Below, in pieces: positions 1 to 6,064 of a stretch of DNA of 8,053 nucleotides. The stretch spans positions 1 to 8,053 of the forward strand of contig CAKTFF010000081.1 of NCBI GenBank assembly GCA_934553185.1, read 5' to 3'. The notes under the pieces are model-generated. The model ran no database searches. It saw only the letters and a program-made list of their open reading frames with translations, and was not told the origin of the DNA. Source of the stretch: an uncultured Devosia sp. Its GTDB lineage: Bacteria; Pseudomonadota; Alphaproteobacteria; Rhizobiales; Devosiaceae. The stretch's first letter is position 1. Each line of letters begins with the position of its first letter. The translations under genes were made by a program, and so were the position numbers.

Positions 1-1345
1 CCACAAGCTCCTCGGGCGAAGCTTCGGTGAGCTTGATCTGCTCGTTGCGCTCGCCGTCTTCGTGGCTGATGCGATAAATGCGGCCGTTGGCCCCGTAGGA
101 GGTGCCCAGGTCTTTCTGTTCGACCCAGTCGCGCAGGTAGTTGGTCATGAACACGGCGTCCTGGACGATGCCGTGATAAAGGTCGAGCACGTAGAAGGCG
201 CCGTCGGGCCCTGTCGCGGTGAAAACGGGACGGAAGCGTTCGTCGGTCGAGGTCAGGAAATCGGCCTGCTCATAGGCCTTACGCAGATACATGCCCGAAC
301 CGGTGTCCTGAAGCGTGTTCTTGGTCACCAGATTGCCGGCGGGCTCAGGCACATACAGCGTGCCATAGTCGTCCGGACCCAGGCCCTGGCCGCGATGAAC
401 GGCAGCGCCACCGGCAGAGGTCAGTTCCATGAGGGCGCCGCGCTCGTCCAGCGTACCCTCGACATAGCCGCGGTTGACGCCGGGCGTAGGACGGGCGGGC
501 CAGACGCGGTTGGCATCGCGGGTGGGACCACCGATCCATTCGTGATTACCACGATTGCGCGTGAACACGCTGCTCCGGCCGTAGTAATAGTCAGGCACAT
601 AGCTCATCGAGGGAGCGGCCGAATTGCCCTGACGCAGGATGCGGCCGGCATCGTCAGCGGTGACGCCCCATTGCGAAATCGAAATCCCGCGCAGGCTGTC
701 CAGGTCCTCACCGTTCCACTGATAGACTTCATCGAGATACGCATTGTAGATGCGGTTATCGATGTTCCAGAACATGCCGTTGGGATTGTGTTCCACAGAA
801 CCGCCCTTGGCGCCGTAGACGCCTTCCACCAGAGCGGTCTTGTTGTCGGCGACATCGTCGCCGTCGGTGTCTTCAAGCAGCCAGATATTGGGCGACTCGC
901 CCAGAAGCACCTTGCCCGGCTCAAGGATCAGGAGCGAACGGGGCAGCACCAGGCCTTCGGCGAAGACTTTGCGGTTGTCCAATACGCCGTTGCCGTCCGT
1001 ATCTTCAAGTATTACCACCGAGCTGCTGGGTTCGGCCGTGGTCAGTTCCTCGAGGCTGAGCATGAAGGTGGTTTCAACGACCCAGACGCGGCCGTCATAA
1101 TCCCACTGCATAACGATGCCGTCGCCCAGCAGCGGTTCGGACGCCACGAGGTCGATTTTGTAGCCCGGCGGCAGGGTAAAGGTGTCAAGCGCCTCTTCGG
1201 GCGGCACCAGGCCGAACGACTCGGGCAGAGGTTTGAATTCCGGCGGCCAGGCGGGGGCGGTTGCCTCCTGGGCTATGGCCGTGCCCAGCATGAGCATGCT
1301 GGCCAGAACCGGTAGTAAGGCTTTGGTTGGGGTGTTGCGACCCAT
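1..1345 (-). CDS. Secreted PVC-type (DUF7133/TIGR02604-like) beta-propeller dehydrogenase, C-terminus beyond the window
   Basis: First 448 codons of a gene cut by the left edge. The ATG at 1345 has GGAGGAG upstream. Residues 1-25 form a Sec signal peptide with an Ala-Ile-Ala/Gln cleavage site, so the protein acts in the periplasm. The rest resembles the 'putative membrane-bound dehydrogenase' family, a propeller fold related to soluble sugar dehydrogenases. Visible hallmarks are two Asp-rich repeats, EDTDGNGVLDN (about 114-124) and EDTDGDDVADN (158-168), the HRGQGLGPDDYG segment (317-328), FRPVFTATGPDGAFYVLDLYHG (371-392, noted here only as FRPV..GPDGAFYVLDLYHG) and NGRIYRI (420-426). The family is known to occur with or fused to cytochrome c. 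Here a separate cytochrome gene lies 39 bases upstream in the same operon, which supports electron transfer from this enzyme. The substrate is unknown; a sugar, glycoside or polyol is inferred. A C-terminal heme or other domain could exist outside the window. Confidence 0.85.
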   Translation of the reverse strand, partial: MGRNTPTKALLPVLASMLMLGTAIAQEATAPAWPPEFKPLPESFGLVPPEEALDTFTLPPGYKIDLVASEPLLGDGIVMQWDYDGRVWVVETTFMLSLEELTTAEPSSSVVILEDTDGNGVLDNRKVFAEGLVLPRSLLILEPGKVLLGESPNIWLLEDTDGDDVADNKTALVEGVYGAKGGSVEHNPNGMFWNIDNRIYNAYLDEVYQWNGEDLDSLRGISISQWGVTADDAGRILRQGNSAAPSMSYVPDYYYGRSSVFTRNRGNHEWIGGPTRDANRVWPARPTPGVNRGYVEGTLDERGALMELTSAGGAAVHRGQGLGPDDYGTLYVPEPAGNLVTKNTLQDTGSGMYLRKAYEQADFLTSTDERFRPVFTATGPDGAFYVLDLYHGIVQDAVFMTNYLRDWVEQKDLGTSYGANGRIYRISHEDGERNEQIKLTEASPEELV

Positions 1346-1384
1346 CTTTGTCTCCTCCTCTAGACGAACGCGATTGATTGTCAG

Positions 1385-1882
1385 TTACTGGCCGAACCGG
1401 AACCCTTCCAACTCGGCTCCGTCAGTGGGCAGTGCTTCGGTGCTTGCCGTCATGCCGTTCTCGCTCGCGAGATGGGTCATGATCGTTGCCACCTGCGCAT
1501 CGGAAAGCGTGCCGCCGGCTCCGGCGGGCATCTGCTCCTGGATGAAGGTGAACAGGTCGATGGCAGGACCATCGACCCAATGGGCGAAGTTGCTGCCCGA
1601 CAGCGCCGGCGCGGCGGTGCCTTCCAGATTGTTGCCGTGGCATTCGGCGCAAAGGCGCTGGTAATTGCTTTTGCCGCCAACGGCCTGGCCAGTCGTGAAG
1701 GTGAATGGCGCCAGATCGGAAGCGCCAGCTTCAGTTGCAGCGGCTTGCTCCTCTGGCGCGGCTTCGCTTGCTGGCGCGGCGTCCTGGGCGAGGACGTGGG
1801 TGCTGATGGCCAGCACACCTAGGGCGGCAGCGCCAATCCAGCGGGCAAACGGCCGGTTGGGAGCAAACATCTTGTGGGTCAT
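1385..1882 (-). CDS. Secreted monoheme class I cytochrome c
   Basis: A 165-residue protein, probably the electron acceptor of the adjacent dehydrogenase in the periplasm. Residues 1-32 are a signal peptide (basic start, hydrophobic 17-31, Val-Leu-Ala/Gln cleavage). An Ala/Glu-rich linker follows (33-58). The single heme c site is CAECH (Cys78, Cys81, His82), and Met118 in QEQMPAG is the likely distal ligand, followed by the usual LSDAQVATIMTHLAS helix. No lipobox Cys and no second heme motif are present, so it should be soluble or held only by an uncleaved signal. The start at 1882 has AAGAGG seven bases upstream; Met5 is a less likely alternative. It starts 10 bases after the tctA stop, so it is almost certainly cotranscribed. 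An electron-transfer role is certain by family; the partner is inferred from context. Confidence 0.93.
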   Translation of the reverse strand: MTHKMFAPNRPFARWIGAAALGVLAISTHVLAQDAAPASEAAPEEQAAATEAGASDLAPFTFTTGQAVGGKSNYQRLCAECHGNNLEGTAAPALSGSNFAHWVDGPAIDLFTFIQEQMPAGAGGTLSDAQVATIMTHLASENGMTASTEALPTDGAELEGFRFGQ

Positions 1883-1892
1883 GGCATACCTC

Positions 1893-3437
1893 TTACGAAT
1901 GAGTTGAATTGGGAGCGTCGTCGCGCCGCTTACTAGGCAGGATGCGCGCCAACGTGGCCGAAACGGAGCGGCTGACTGCCGGGATGCTGAACAGGATGGT
2001 GATCACCACCACGCAGCACAGCAGCAGGCTGATCGGCCGGGTGAAAAAGGGCGTAAAATCGCCATTGGTTAGGCCAAGTCCGCGGCGCAGGTTGAGGTCG
2101 AGCAGGTCGCCGAGCACAATGCCAAGCACCAGCGGGGCCATCGGATATTTCATTTGGCGCAGGAAGAAGCCGACGATGCCGAACGCCAGCATGACATAGA
2201 CGTCGAACATGCGCTGGCTAACGGCAAAGGAGCCAACCACGCACAGCACACCGATCACCGCCATCAGCCGTTCGCGAGGGACACTGACAATCTTGATGAA
2301 GATATTGGTGAGCGACAGGCCGAAGATGAGGTTGGCAAAGGTTGCCAGCAGCAGCATTGCGATGATCTGATAAAGAAACGGCGCGTTCTCGATCATCAGC
2401 ATCGGGCCGGGGCGGATGCCGTGAATATACATGGCCGCGATCAGGACGGCGGCCGCCGCAGAGCCGGGCAGGGCCAAGGTCAGGGTGGGGATCATGGCGG
2501 CCGAGACCACGGCATTGTCGCCGGTTTCGGCAGCAATCAGGCCCTCATGGCTGCCTTTGCCGAACTGTTCGGGGTTTTTCGACAGGCGTTTTGCTGCGGC
2601 ATAGGAGCTCCAGGCGCCAACATCTTCGCCGACACCCGGAATAATGCCCACAAAGGTGCCGATAAGGCCGGAGCGCGCGATGGTCTTCCAGTGCCGCAGC
2701 ACTTCCATGGGGCGGGGCACGACGCGGTCATTGACCGCCAATGGCCGCGCCGTCACCCGGTTCATGACCGAACTGAGAATTTCGGCAAGCCCGAAAGCGC
2801 CCACCATGGCGGGAATGATGTCGACACCTGCCGAAAGCTGGCTGTTGCCGAATGTGAAGCGTTGTACCACGTGAAGGCTTTCGAGCCCCACCATGGCGAC
2901 CATCAGCCCCAGCACACCGGCAATATAGCCCTTGAGCGGGGTGTCGCTGCCGCTCATCTGGCCGGAGATGACCACACCAAACAAAGCCAGCCAGAAAAAT
3001 TCATACGACCCGAAGGACAGAGCAACTTCGGTAAGGAGCGGGGCGATGATGGCAAGGGCGAAAATGCCCACCACGGTGCCCAGCGTTGAAGATACGGTGG
3101 CCAGACCCATGGCGAGACCCGCCTTGCCCTGCATGGCGAGGGGAAAGCCGTCAAGGGTCGCTGCCGCATTGGCGGGGGTGCCGGGGATGTTGAGAAGGAT
3201 GGCGGTGCGGCTGCCGCCATAGATGGCGCCCAGATAGACGCACATCAGCGTCAGGATCGCCTGCTCGGCGGGCATGTTATAGGTCAGGGTGACCAGAAGG
3301 GCGACGCCCATGGTCGCTGTCAGCCCAGGCAGCAACCCGATCACCAGGCCGAGCAGCGTCGCCCAGACGATATTGAACAAAGAAGTGGGGGTCAGGAAAA
3401 ACGCGATGCCCTGACCGAGCAAGAAAATTCCGTCCAT
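1893..3437 (-). CDS. tctA: TctA-family large membrane subunit of a tripartite tricarboxylate transporter
   Basis: A 514-residue inner-membrane protein, the usual TctA length (about 500), with roughly a dozen hydrophobic segments. It is the solute-translocating subunit and works with TctB and the periplasmic TctC, driven by an ion gradient. Family signatures are GLLPGLTATMGVALL (34-48), YGGSRTAILLNIPGTPANAA (73-92), IPGVGEDVGAWSSY (266-279), FGKGSHEGLIAAETGDNA (292-309), ALPGSAAAAVL (322-332) and HGIRPGP (339-345). The GEDVGAW and AAETGDNA forms differ from the commoner GA-rich and EAANNAA forms and suggest a subfamily with different substrates. AGGGGAAAG before the ATG overlaps the tctB stop, 9 bases upstream, consistent with translational coupling. 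The substrate is not readable; TTT systems mostly carry carboxylates, though not exclusively. Confidence 0.95.
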   Translation of the reverse strand: MDGIFLLGQGIAFFLTPTSLFNIVWATLLGLVIGLLPGLTATMGVALLVTLTYNMPAEQAILTLMCVYLGAIYGGSRTAILLNIPGTPANAAATLDGFPLAMQGKAGLAMGLATVSSTLGTVVGIFALAIIAPLLTEVALSFGSYEFFWLALFGVVISGQMSGSDTPLKGYIAGVLGLMVAMVGLESLHVVQRFTFGNSQLSAGVDIIPAMVGAFGLAEILSSVMNRVTARPLAVNDRVVPRPMEVLRHWKTIARSGLIGTFVGIIPGVGEDVGAWSSYAAAKRLSKNPEQFGKGSHEGLIAAETGDNAVVSAAMIPTLTLALPGSAAAAVLIAAMYIHGIRPGPMLMIENAPFLYQIIAMLLLATFANLIFGLSLTNIFIKIVSVPRERLMAVIGVLCVVGSFAVSQRMFDVYVMLAFGIVGFFLRQMKYPMAPLVLGIVLGDLLDLNLRRGLGLTNGDFTPFFTRPISLLLCCVVVITILFSIPAVSRSVSATLARILPSKRRDDAPNSTHS

Positions 3438-3446
3438 CGCTTTCCC

Positions 3447-3965
3447 CTATGGAAGTCGTACGAGAAAGATTTGGGCGAACAGCAGATAAATGGCCCCGCC
3501 AAAGACCACAGCGGTTCCCGCGCCCCAAAGTGCTGAGCGGAGCAGCGGAACCGGTTCGTCGGACAGAATTACTTCAAGGGTAAGCACGAAGGCGAAGATG
3601 AACAGCATCGAGGCCAGCCAGAACGGCATGTTGCCGATCAGTAGCAGCACGAAAACAAGAACCAGACCAGTCGATGCGGCAGCTCTTGCGGACTCGCGGG
3701 ACCGCAGCCGCGCTAGGAGGTCGGAGAGGGATGTGCGATCGGTTAGTCGCAGTGCCCGATAGCCGAGCATGAGGGCAAGCACGACCAGGGCAATGCCGAG
3801 GCCCATCGGCACGAGGCCGGGGATGGTCAGGGGATTGATGCGGCGCGCTTCAAGGCGCGGCATGTTATAGGCTTCCACAAACACGTAAATGCCCACCAGG
3901 GCCAGGATCGCGGCCGTGATTGCGTCGGCCAGCGCATTGGCCGGGGCGTTCCGCTGCTCTTCCAT
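3447..3965 (-). CDS. tctB: TctB-family small membrane subunit of the TTT transporter
   Basis: A 172-residue membrane protein, typical for TctB, with hydrophobic segments near residues 13-33, 49-70, 98-116, 117-133 and 143-168. The NPLTIPGLVPMGLG segment (44-57) matches the conserved stretch after the first helix of the family. It is the poorly conserved partner that pairs with TctA in the inner membrane. The start at ATG 3965 is preferred because AAGGA lies 8 bases upstream; an in-frame TTG at 3983 would add six residues but has no ribosome binding site. It lies between tctC (57-base gap carrying a stem-loop) and tctA (9-base gap), the usual C-B-A order. Confidence 0.92.
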   Translation of the reverse strand: MEEQRNAPANALADAITAAILALVGIYVFVEAYNMPRLEARRINPLTIPGLVPMGLGIALVVLALMLGYRALRLTDRTSLSDLLARLRSRESARAAASTGLVLVFVLLLIGNMPFWLASMLFIFAFVLTLEVILSDEPVPLLRSALWGAGTAVVFGGAIYLLFAQIFLVRLP

Positions 3966-3973
3966 TTGCCTAG

Positions 3974-3978
3974 TCCTT
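3974..3978 (-). promoter_or_regulatory. Ribosome binding site that sets the tctB start
   Basis: AAGGA on the minus strand, 8 bases before ATG 3965. It lies inside the stretch that would be coding if the upstream TTG at 3983 were used, and so favours the shorter protein. Confidence 0.6.
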
Positions 3979-3990
3979 GCCAAAGAGGCA

Positions 3991-4015
3991 GGTGGGGGAG
4001 CCAGGCTCCCCTACC
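3991..4015 (-). repeat. Intercistronic stem-loop between tctC and tctB
   Basis: Perfect 8-base inverted repeat GGGGAGCC / GGCTCCCC (3995-4002 and 4004-4011) around one central base. It is extended by three more pairs beyond a single mismatch in the minus-strand RNA. There is no T-run after it in the direction of transcription, so it is not a standard terminator. Such hairpins after a binding-protein gene commonly protect its mRNA 3' end or attenuate read-through; that role here is inferred. Confidence 0.75.
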
Positions 4016-4022
4016 GATCCAC

Positions 4023-5051
4023 TTACTGAGCCGCAGTCTCGGTGCGGGCTTCGCAATCTACGCCGATCGTGGACGGATCATTGACGGCATCGCCGCGTGC
4101 CAGTGCGGCGCAAGCCTGCGACACGACGGTGGCCGATACGGCTTCACGGGCTTCGGCCCCGTAAAGCGGGGTGAACAGAGCGCCAGCTTGAAGAGCGTAG
4201 TTCTCGAGCTCTTCGGAGTTGGCGATGCGGTCCGCCCAGATGGCGTCAAGGGTGGAAACCACTTCGGCCGGAGCGTCCTTGGGGACCAGGATGCCGAAAT
4301 AGTTGTAGGAGATCTCCATATCCGGCAGCCATTCGGTGATCGGTGGAATGGGGTCCACGCCCTCGATGGCCAGCGGTTCGTTGGAGAGAACGGCCAGGGG
4401 ACGGAGGCGATTGCCGCGAATGAGCTCGGCCTGTTCCCCGGCGAGCTGCGTGGTCATCATCGCTTCGCCGGCGGCGGTCGCGATGGTGGCCGGGCCGCCA
4501 CCTTCATAGGTCACGAGATTGTAGTTGAATTCGCCGGCTGCGCCCAGATTGGCGATGGCCGTGCCTGCAGCCGAGCTGACGCCGGCTGTTGCAACCGTCA
4601 TATTGGCGCCATCGGCGCGCAAAGCTTCCAGCAGCTGACCGAAATCCTGGTACGGGCTGTCGGCGGGCACACTCACCACCGAGACATTGGCAACGCTGAG
4701 GTAAAGGTGCCAGTCGTCAATCGTGGTTCCTTCGATAAGACCGGTCACGGCATAGGTTGCCGCATCGGCAACACCGGTTGCCAGAAGCGTATACCCATCG
4801 GCCTCCGCGTCGAGAACGCCCTGCGTACCGACAGCACCCGAACCGCCGGGCTGGTTGACGACCACCACATTGGTGCCCAGTGCCTCTGACAATATAGGCG
4901 TGGTGACACGGGTGACCTGATCGGTCGCGCCGCCCGCGCCCCACGGCACGATGACGTTGATGAGCCGATCGGGAGCCCATTCTTGCGCGAACCCCGCGCT
5001 GGACATGAGCGTCACCGAACCGATGACCAATGCTTTACTGAACGCGAGCAC
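4023..5051 (-). CDS. tctC: TctC-family (Bug-type) periplasmic solute-binding protein
   Basis: A 342-residue protein, slightly longer than the usual 320-330. Residues 1-22 form a signal peptide ending in Gly-Phe-Ala/Gln. The mature start matches the family: IVPWGAGGATD (34-44), whose Gly-Gly-x-x-Asp loop contacts ligand in known Bug structures, then VVVNQPGGSGAVGTQ (63-77) and ADGYTLL (84-90). The TYEGGGPA segment (181-188) corresponds to the second-domain binding loop. Cys314 and Cys333 in the C-terminal tail could form a disulfide. Translation starts at a GTG at 5051, with GGGAGG five bases upstream; this is the only start that gives a complete signal peptide. It is the promoter-proximal gene of the operon, consistent with the higher amount of binding protein needed. 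The ligand is unknown, probably a carboxylate or oxidised sugar product (inference). Confidence 0.95.
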   Translation of the reverse strand: MLAFSKALVIGSVTLMSSAGFAQEWAPDRLINVIVPWGAGGATDQVTRVTTPILSEALGTNVVVVNQPGGSGAVGTQGVLDAEADGYTLLATGVADAATYAVTGLIEGTTIDDWHLYLSVANVSVVSVPADSPYQDFGQLLEALRADGANMTVATAGVSSAAGTAIANLGAAGEFNYNLVTYEGGGPATIATAAGEAMMTTQLAGEQAELIRGNRLRPLAVLSNEPLAIEGVDPIPPITEWLPDMEISYNYFGILVPKDAPAEVVSTLDAIWADRIANSEELENYALQAGALFTPLYGAEAREAVSATVVSQACAALARGDAVNDPSTIGVDCEARTETAAQ

Positions 5052-5093
5052 TTAAACCTCCCTTGCTCTCCTCCGATGGACTCTGAAGGCCAT
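5052..5093 (-). other. Possible 13-codon leader ORF before tctC
   Basis: An ATG at 5093 opens MAFRVHRRRAREV, and its TAA stop is directly followed by the GTG of tctC. The ATG lies only a few bases past the predicted transcription start, so any translation would be nearly leaderless. Five of the 13 residues are Arg, mostly AGA/AGG/CGG codons. The purine-rich double Shine-Dalgarno stretch explains these codons without assuming a peptide, so this is speculative. Confidence 0.2.
5057..5062 (-). promoter_or_regulatory. Ribosome binding site for the GTG start of tctC
   Basis: GGGAGG on the minus strand, five bases before GTG 5051. A second purine-rich block, GGAGGAG, lies about 12 bases further upstream and may raise initiation. 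Confidence 0.75.
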
Positions 5094-5100
5094 CTGGGAT

Positions 5101-5108
5101 ACTAGAAT
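5101..5108 (-). promoter_or_regulatory. Candidate operator half, ATTCTAGT, at the tctC promoter
   Basis: Minus-strand ATTCTAGT, centred on a CTAG and part of an imperfect dyad (GGATACTAGAATAC on the plus strand, 5 of 7 pairs). The same 8-mer recurs before the DUF1080 gene at 6031-6038. A position over the -10 region would suit repression by the adjacent GntR protein. Only two copies were seen, so the link is inferred. Confidence 0.35.
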
Positions 5109-5131
5109 ACACAGCAAGGGTGTGGTTGCAA
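5104..5131 (-). promoter_or_regulatory. Candidate sigma-70-type promoter of the tctC operon
   Basis: On the minus strand, TTGCAA (5126-5131) and TATTCT (5104-5109) are separated by 16 bases; each matches 4 of 6 consensus positions. A start near 5097 would give a leader of about 45 bases. The -10 box overlaps the ATTCTAGT motif. Confidence 0.4.
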
Positions 5132-5272
5132 GCGCTATTGGTCTTGCTCTTAGACTTTGTGGAAAGGGCAGTGCATAAGCTCGCCCCAGCGATCGGACGG
5201 CGGCTGCCTTGCTGAAGCGAGTTGGATATGCTGCCGAACTTACCGCACGGCGCCGAAGCGTCGTGCACCTTC

Positions 5273-5277
5273 GGAGG
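5273..5277 (+). promoter_or_regulatory. Ribosome binding site that sets the gntR-family start
   Basis: GGAGG, five bases before TTG 5283. This is the only good site near the N-terminus and argues against the long upstream extension from a TTG at 5157 and against ATG 5349. Confidence 0.7.
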
Positions 5278-5282
5278 TTCAT

Positions 5283-5969
5283 TTGGACTCGGTAGAACAA
5301 GTCTACACTCAGGCTTTTGCAGGAACGAAGATCGACTTTGGTCTACCGATGTCGCCGCAAATCTACTCCATCATTCGCCTCGCCATTGTGCAAGGGCGCA
5401 TTCCGCCCAAGACACCCATTTATGAAGCCAAGTTTGGTGAGATCATCGGCGTAAGCCGCACGCCGCTTCGTGCAGCCTTGCAGCAACTTGCCAAGGAAGG
5501 TCTGGTTGAGACGCGCCCGCAGGTCGGCTCCATCGTGGCGCCTATCGACCAGCGCAAGATCCTTTCGTCGGTATTTTGCCGCGGTGCCTTGGAAATTGCC
5601 GTCGTGCGCCGTTTGGCAGGAATGCGCGATATCGATCTGGGCCGCGTCAACCAAATCCTTGCCGTACAAGCCGAGTGCACAGCGCGCGACGACTACAACA
5701 GCTTTTTCCCCGCCGACGAGAGTTTCCACGCCCTGTTGGCGCAATTGGCGGGCGTGCCTGAAGCTTGGCAACTGGTGCTTTCAAGCAAAACCCATGTGGA
5801 TCGCGCCCGCATGCAGCTGCAGGCGTCCATCCCTGGTCGGGCCGAGATTGCTTATCGCCAGCACCTGTCCATCGTCGAGGCGCTTAAAGCGCATGACGAA
5901 GACCGCGCTGCTGCGCTCATGGACGAGCACGTCCACTCGGCGCTCGATATTCTCAAAGTAATCCGGTGA
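5283..5969 (+). CDS. GntR-family transcriptional regulator, FadR/FCD subgroup
   Basis: A 228-residue regulator, typical for the FCD group, with a TTG start. A winged helix-turn-helix spans about 24-87; the recognition helix region is GVSRTPLRAALQQLAKEGLV (56-75) and the wing is VGSIVAPI (81-88). The C-terminal FCD ligand domain (about 97-219) keeps all four expected metal ligands: Asp145 and His149 in ADESFH, His194 in YRQHLS and His216 in DEHV. FCD domains usually bind a metal with a small carboxylate, which fits a neighbouring TTT operon. It is divergent from tctC with 231 bases between starts, and the DUF1080 gene follows 95 bases downstream. It probably controls both arms, most often as a repressor relieved by ligand (family knowledge plus inference). 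No convincing promoter of its own was seen. Confidence 0.93.
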   Translation: MDSVEQVYTQAFAGTKIDFGLPMSPQIYSIIRLAIVQGRIPPKTPIYEAKFGEIIGVSRTPLRAALQQLAKEGLVETRPQVGSIVAPIDQRKILSSVFCRGALEIAVVRRLAGMRDIDLGRVNQILAVQAECTARDDYNSFFPADESFHALLAQLAGVPEAWQLVLSSKTHVDRARMQLQASIPGRAEIAYRQHLSIVEALKAHDEDRAAALMDEHVHSALDILKVIR

Positions 5970-6003
5970 GAGGAACCACGCAGCCTAAGGAATAATCGCG
6001 ACA

Positions 6004-6032
6004 TTGCCTCACCCCGGCTTGTGCTCTAGGAT
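6004..6032 (+). promoter_or_regulatory. Candidate promoter of the DUF1080 gene
   Basis: TTGCCT (6004-6009) and TAGGAT (6027-6032) are 17 bases apart, each 4 of 6 to consensus. The -10 overlaps the ATTCTAGT motif, the same arrangement as at tctC. Cotranscription from gntR is the alternative, since no terminator is evident in 5970-6003. Confidence 0.35.
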
Positions 6033-6038
6033 TCTAGT
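6031..6038 (+). promoter_or_regulatory. Candidate operator, second ATTCTAGT copy
   Basis: Identical 8-mer to minus strand 5101-5108, here 27 bases before the DUF1080 ATG. It sits next to GTTCTTGAAC, a 4-base inverted repeat around TT. CTAG-containing words are usually scarce in GC-rich proteobacterial DNA, so the repetition is notable but not proof. Confidence 0.35.
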
Positions 6039-6050
6039 TCTTGAACCCAG

Positions 6051-6056
6051 AGGAGG
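6051..6056 (+). promoter_or_regulatory. Ribosome binding site for the DUF1080 gene
   Basis: AGGAGG, 8 bases before ATG 6065. It rules out the in-frame TTG at 6041, which lies upstream of this site and would place it inside the coding region. Confidence 0.8.
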
Positions 6057-6064
6057 TGGTTAAG

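Noticed and set aside
62..1315. Long 417-codon open frame on the plus strand
   Set aside because: It is antisense to the dehydrogenase gene, whose frame has a signal peptide, family motifs and a ribosome binding site. The plus frame has no recognisable domain and results from high-GC third positions.
2154..3089. 311-codon plus-strand frame rich in His, Asp and Gly
   Set aside because: It is antisense to tctA, which is unmistakable; low-complexity composition is typical of a shadow.
3966..4889. 307-codon plus-strand frame
   Set aside because: Antisense to tctC and the hairpin; no protein-like features.
5060..5120. Inverted repeat CCCTTGC / GCAAGGG in the tctC upstream region
   Set aside because: One arm is part of the Shine-Dalgarno stretch and the other lies upstream of the predicted start, so it cannot fold in the transcript; probably chance.
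5111..5131. Possible sigma-54 promoter (TTGCA and TTGCT near tctC)
   Set aside because: The obligatory GG of the -24 element is missing.
5126..5141. LacI-type operator suggested by TTGCAAGCGC in the divergent region
   Set aside because: Only the central three positions of the right half mirror the left half, so it is not a real dyad; no LacI gene is nearby.
5965..6013. GGTGAG / CTCACC repeat after gntR as a terminator
   Set aside because: The arms are 37 bases apart and no T-run follows.
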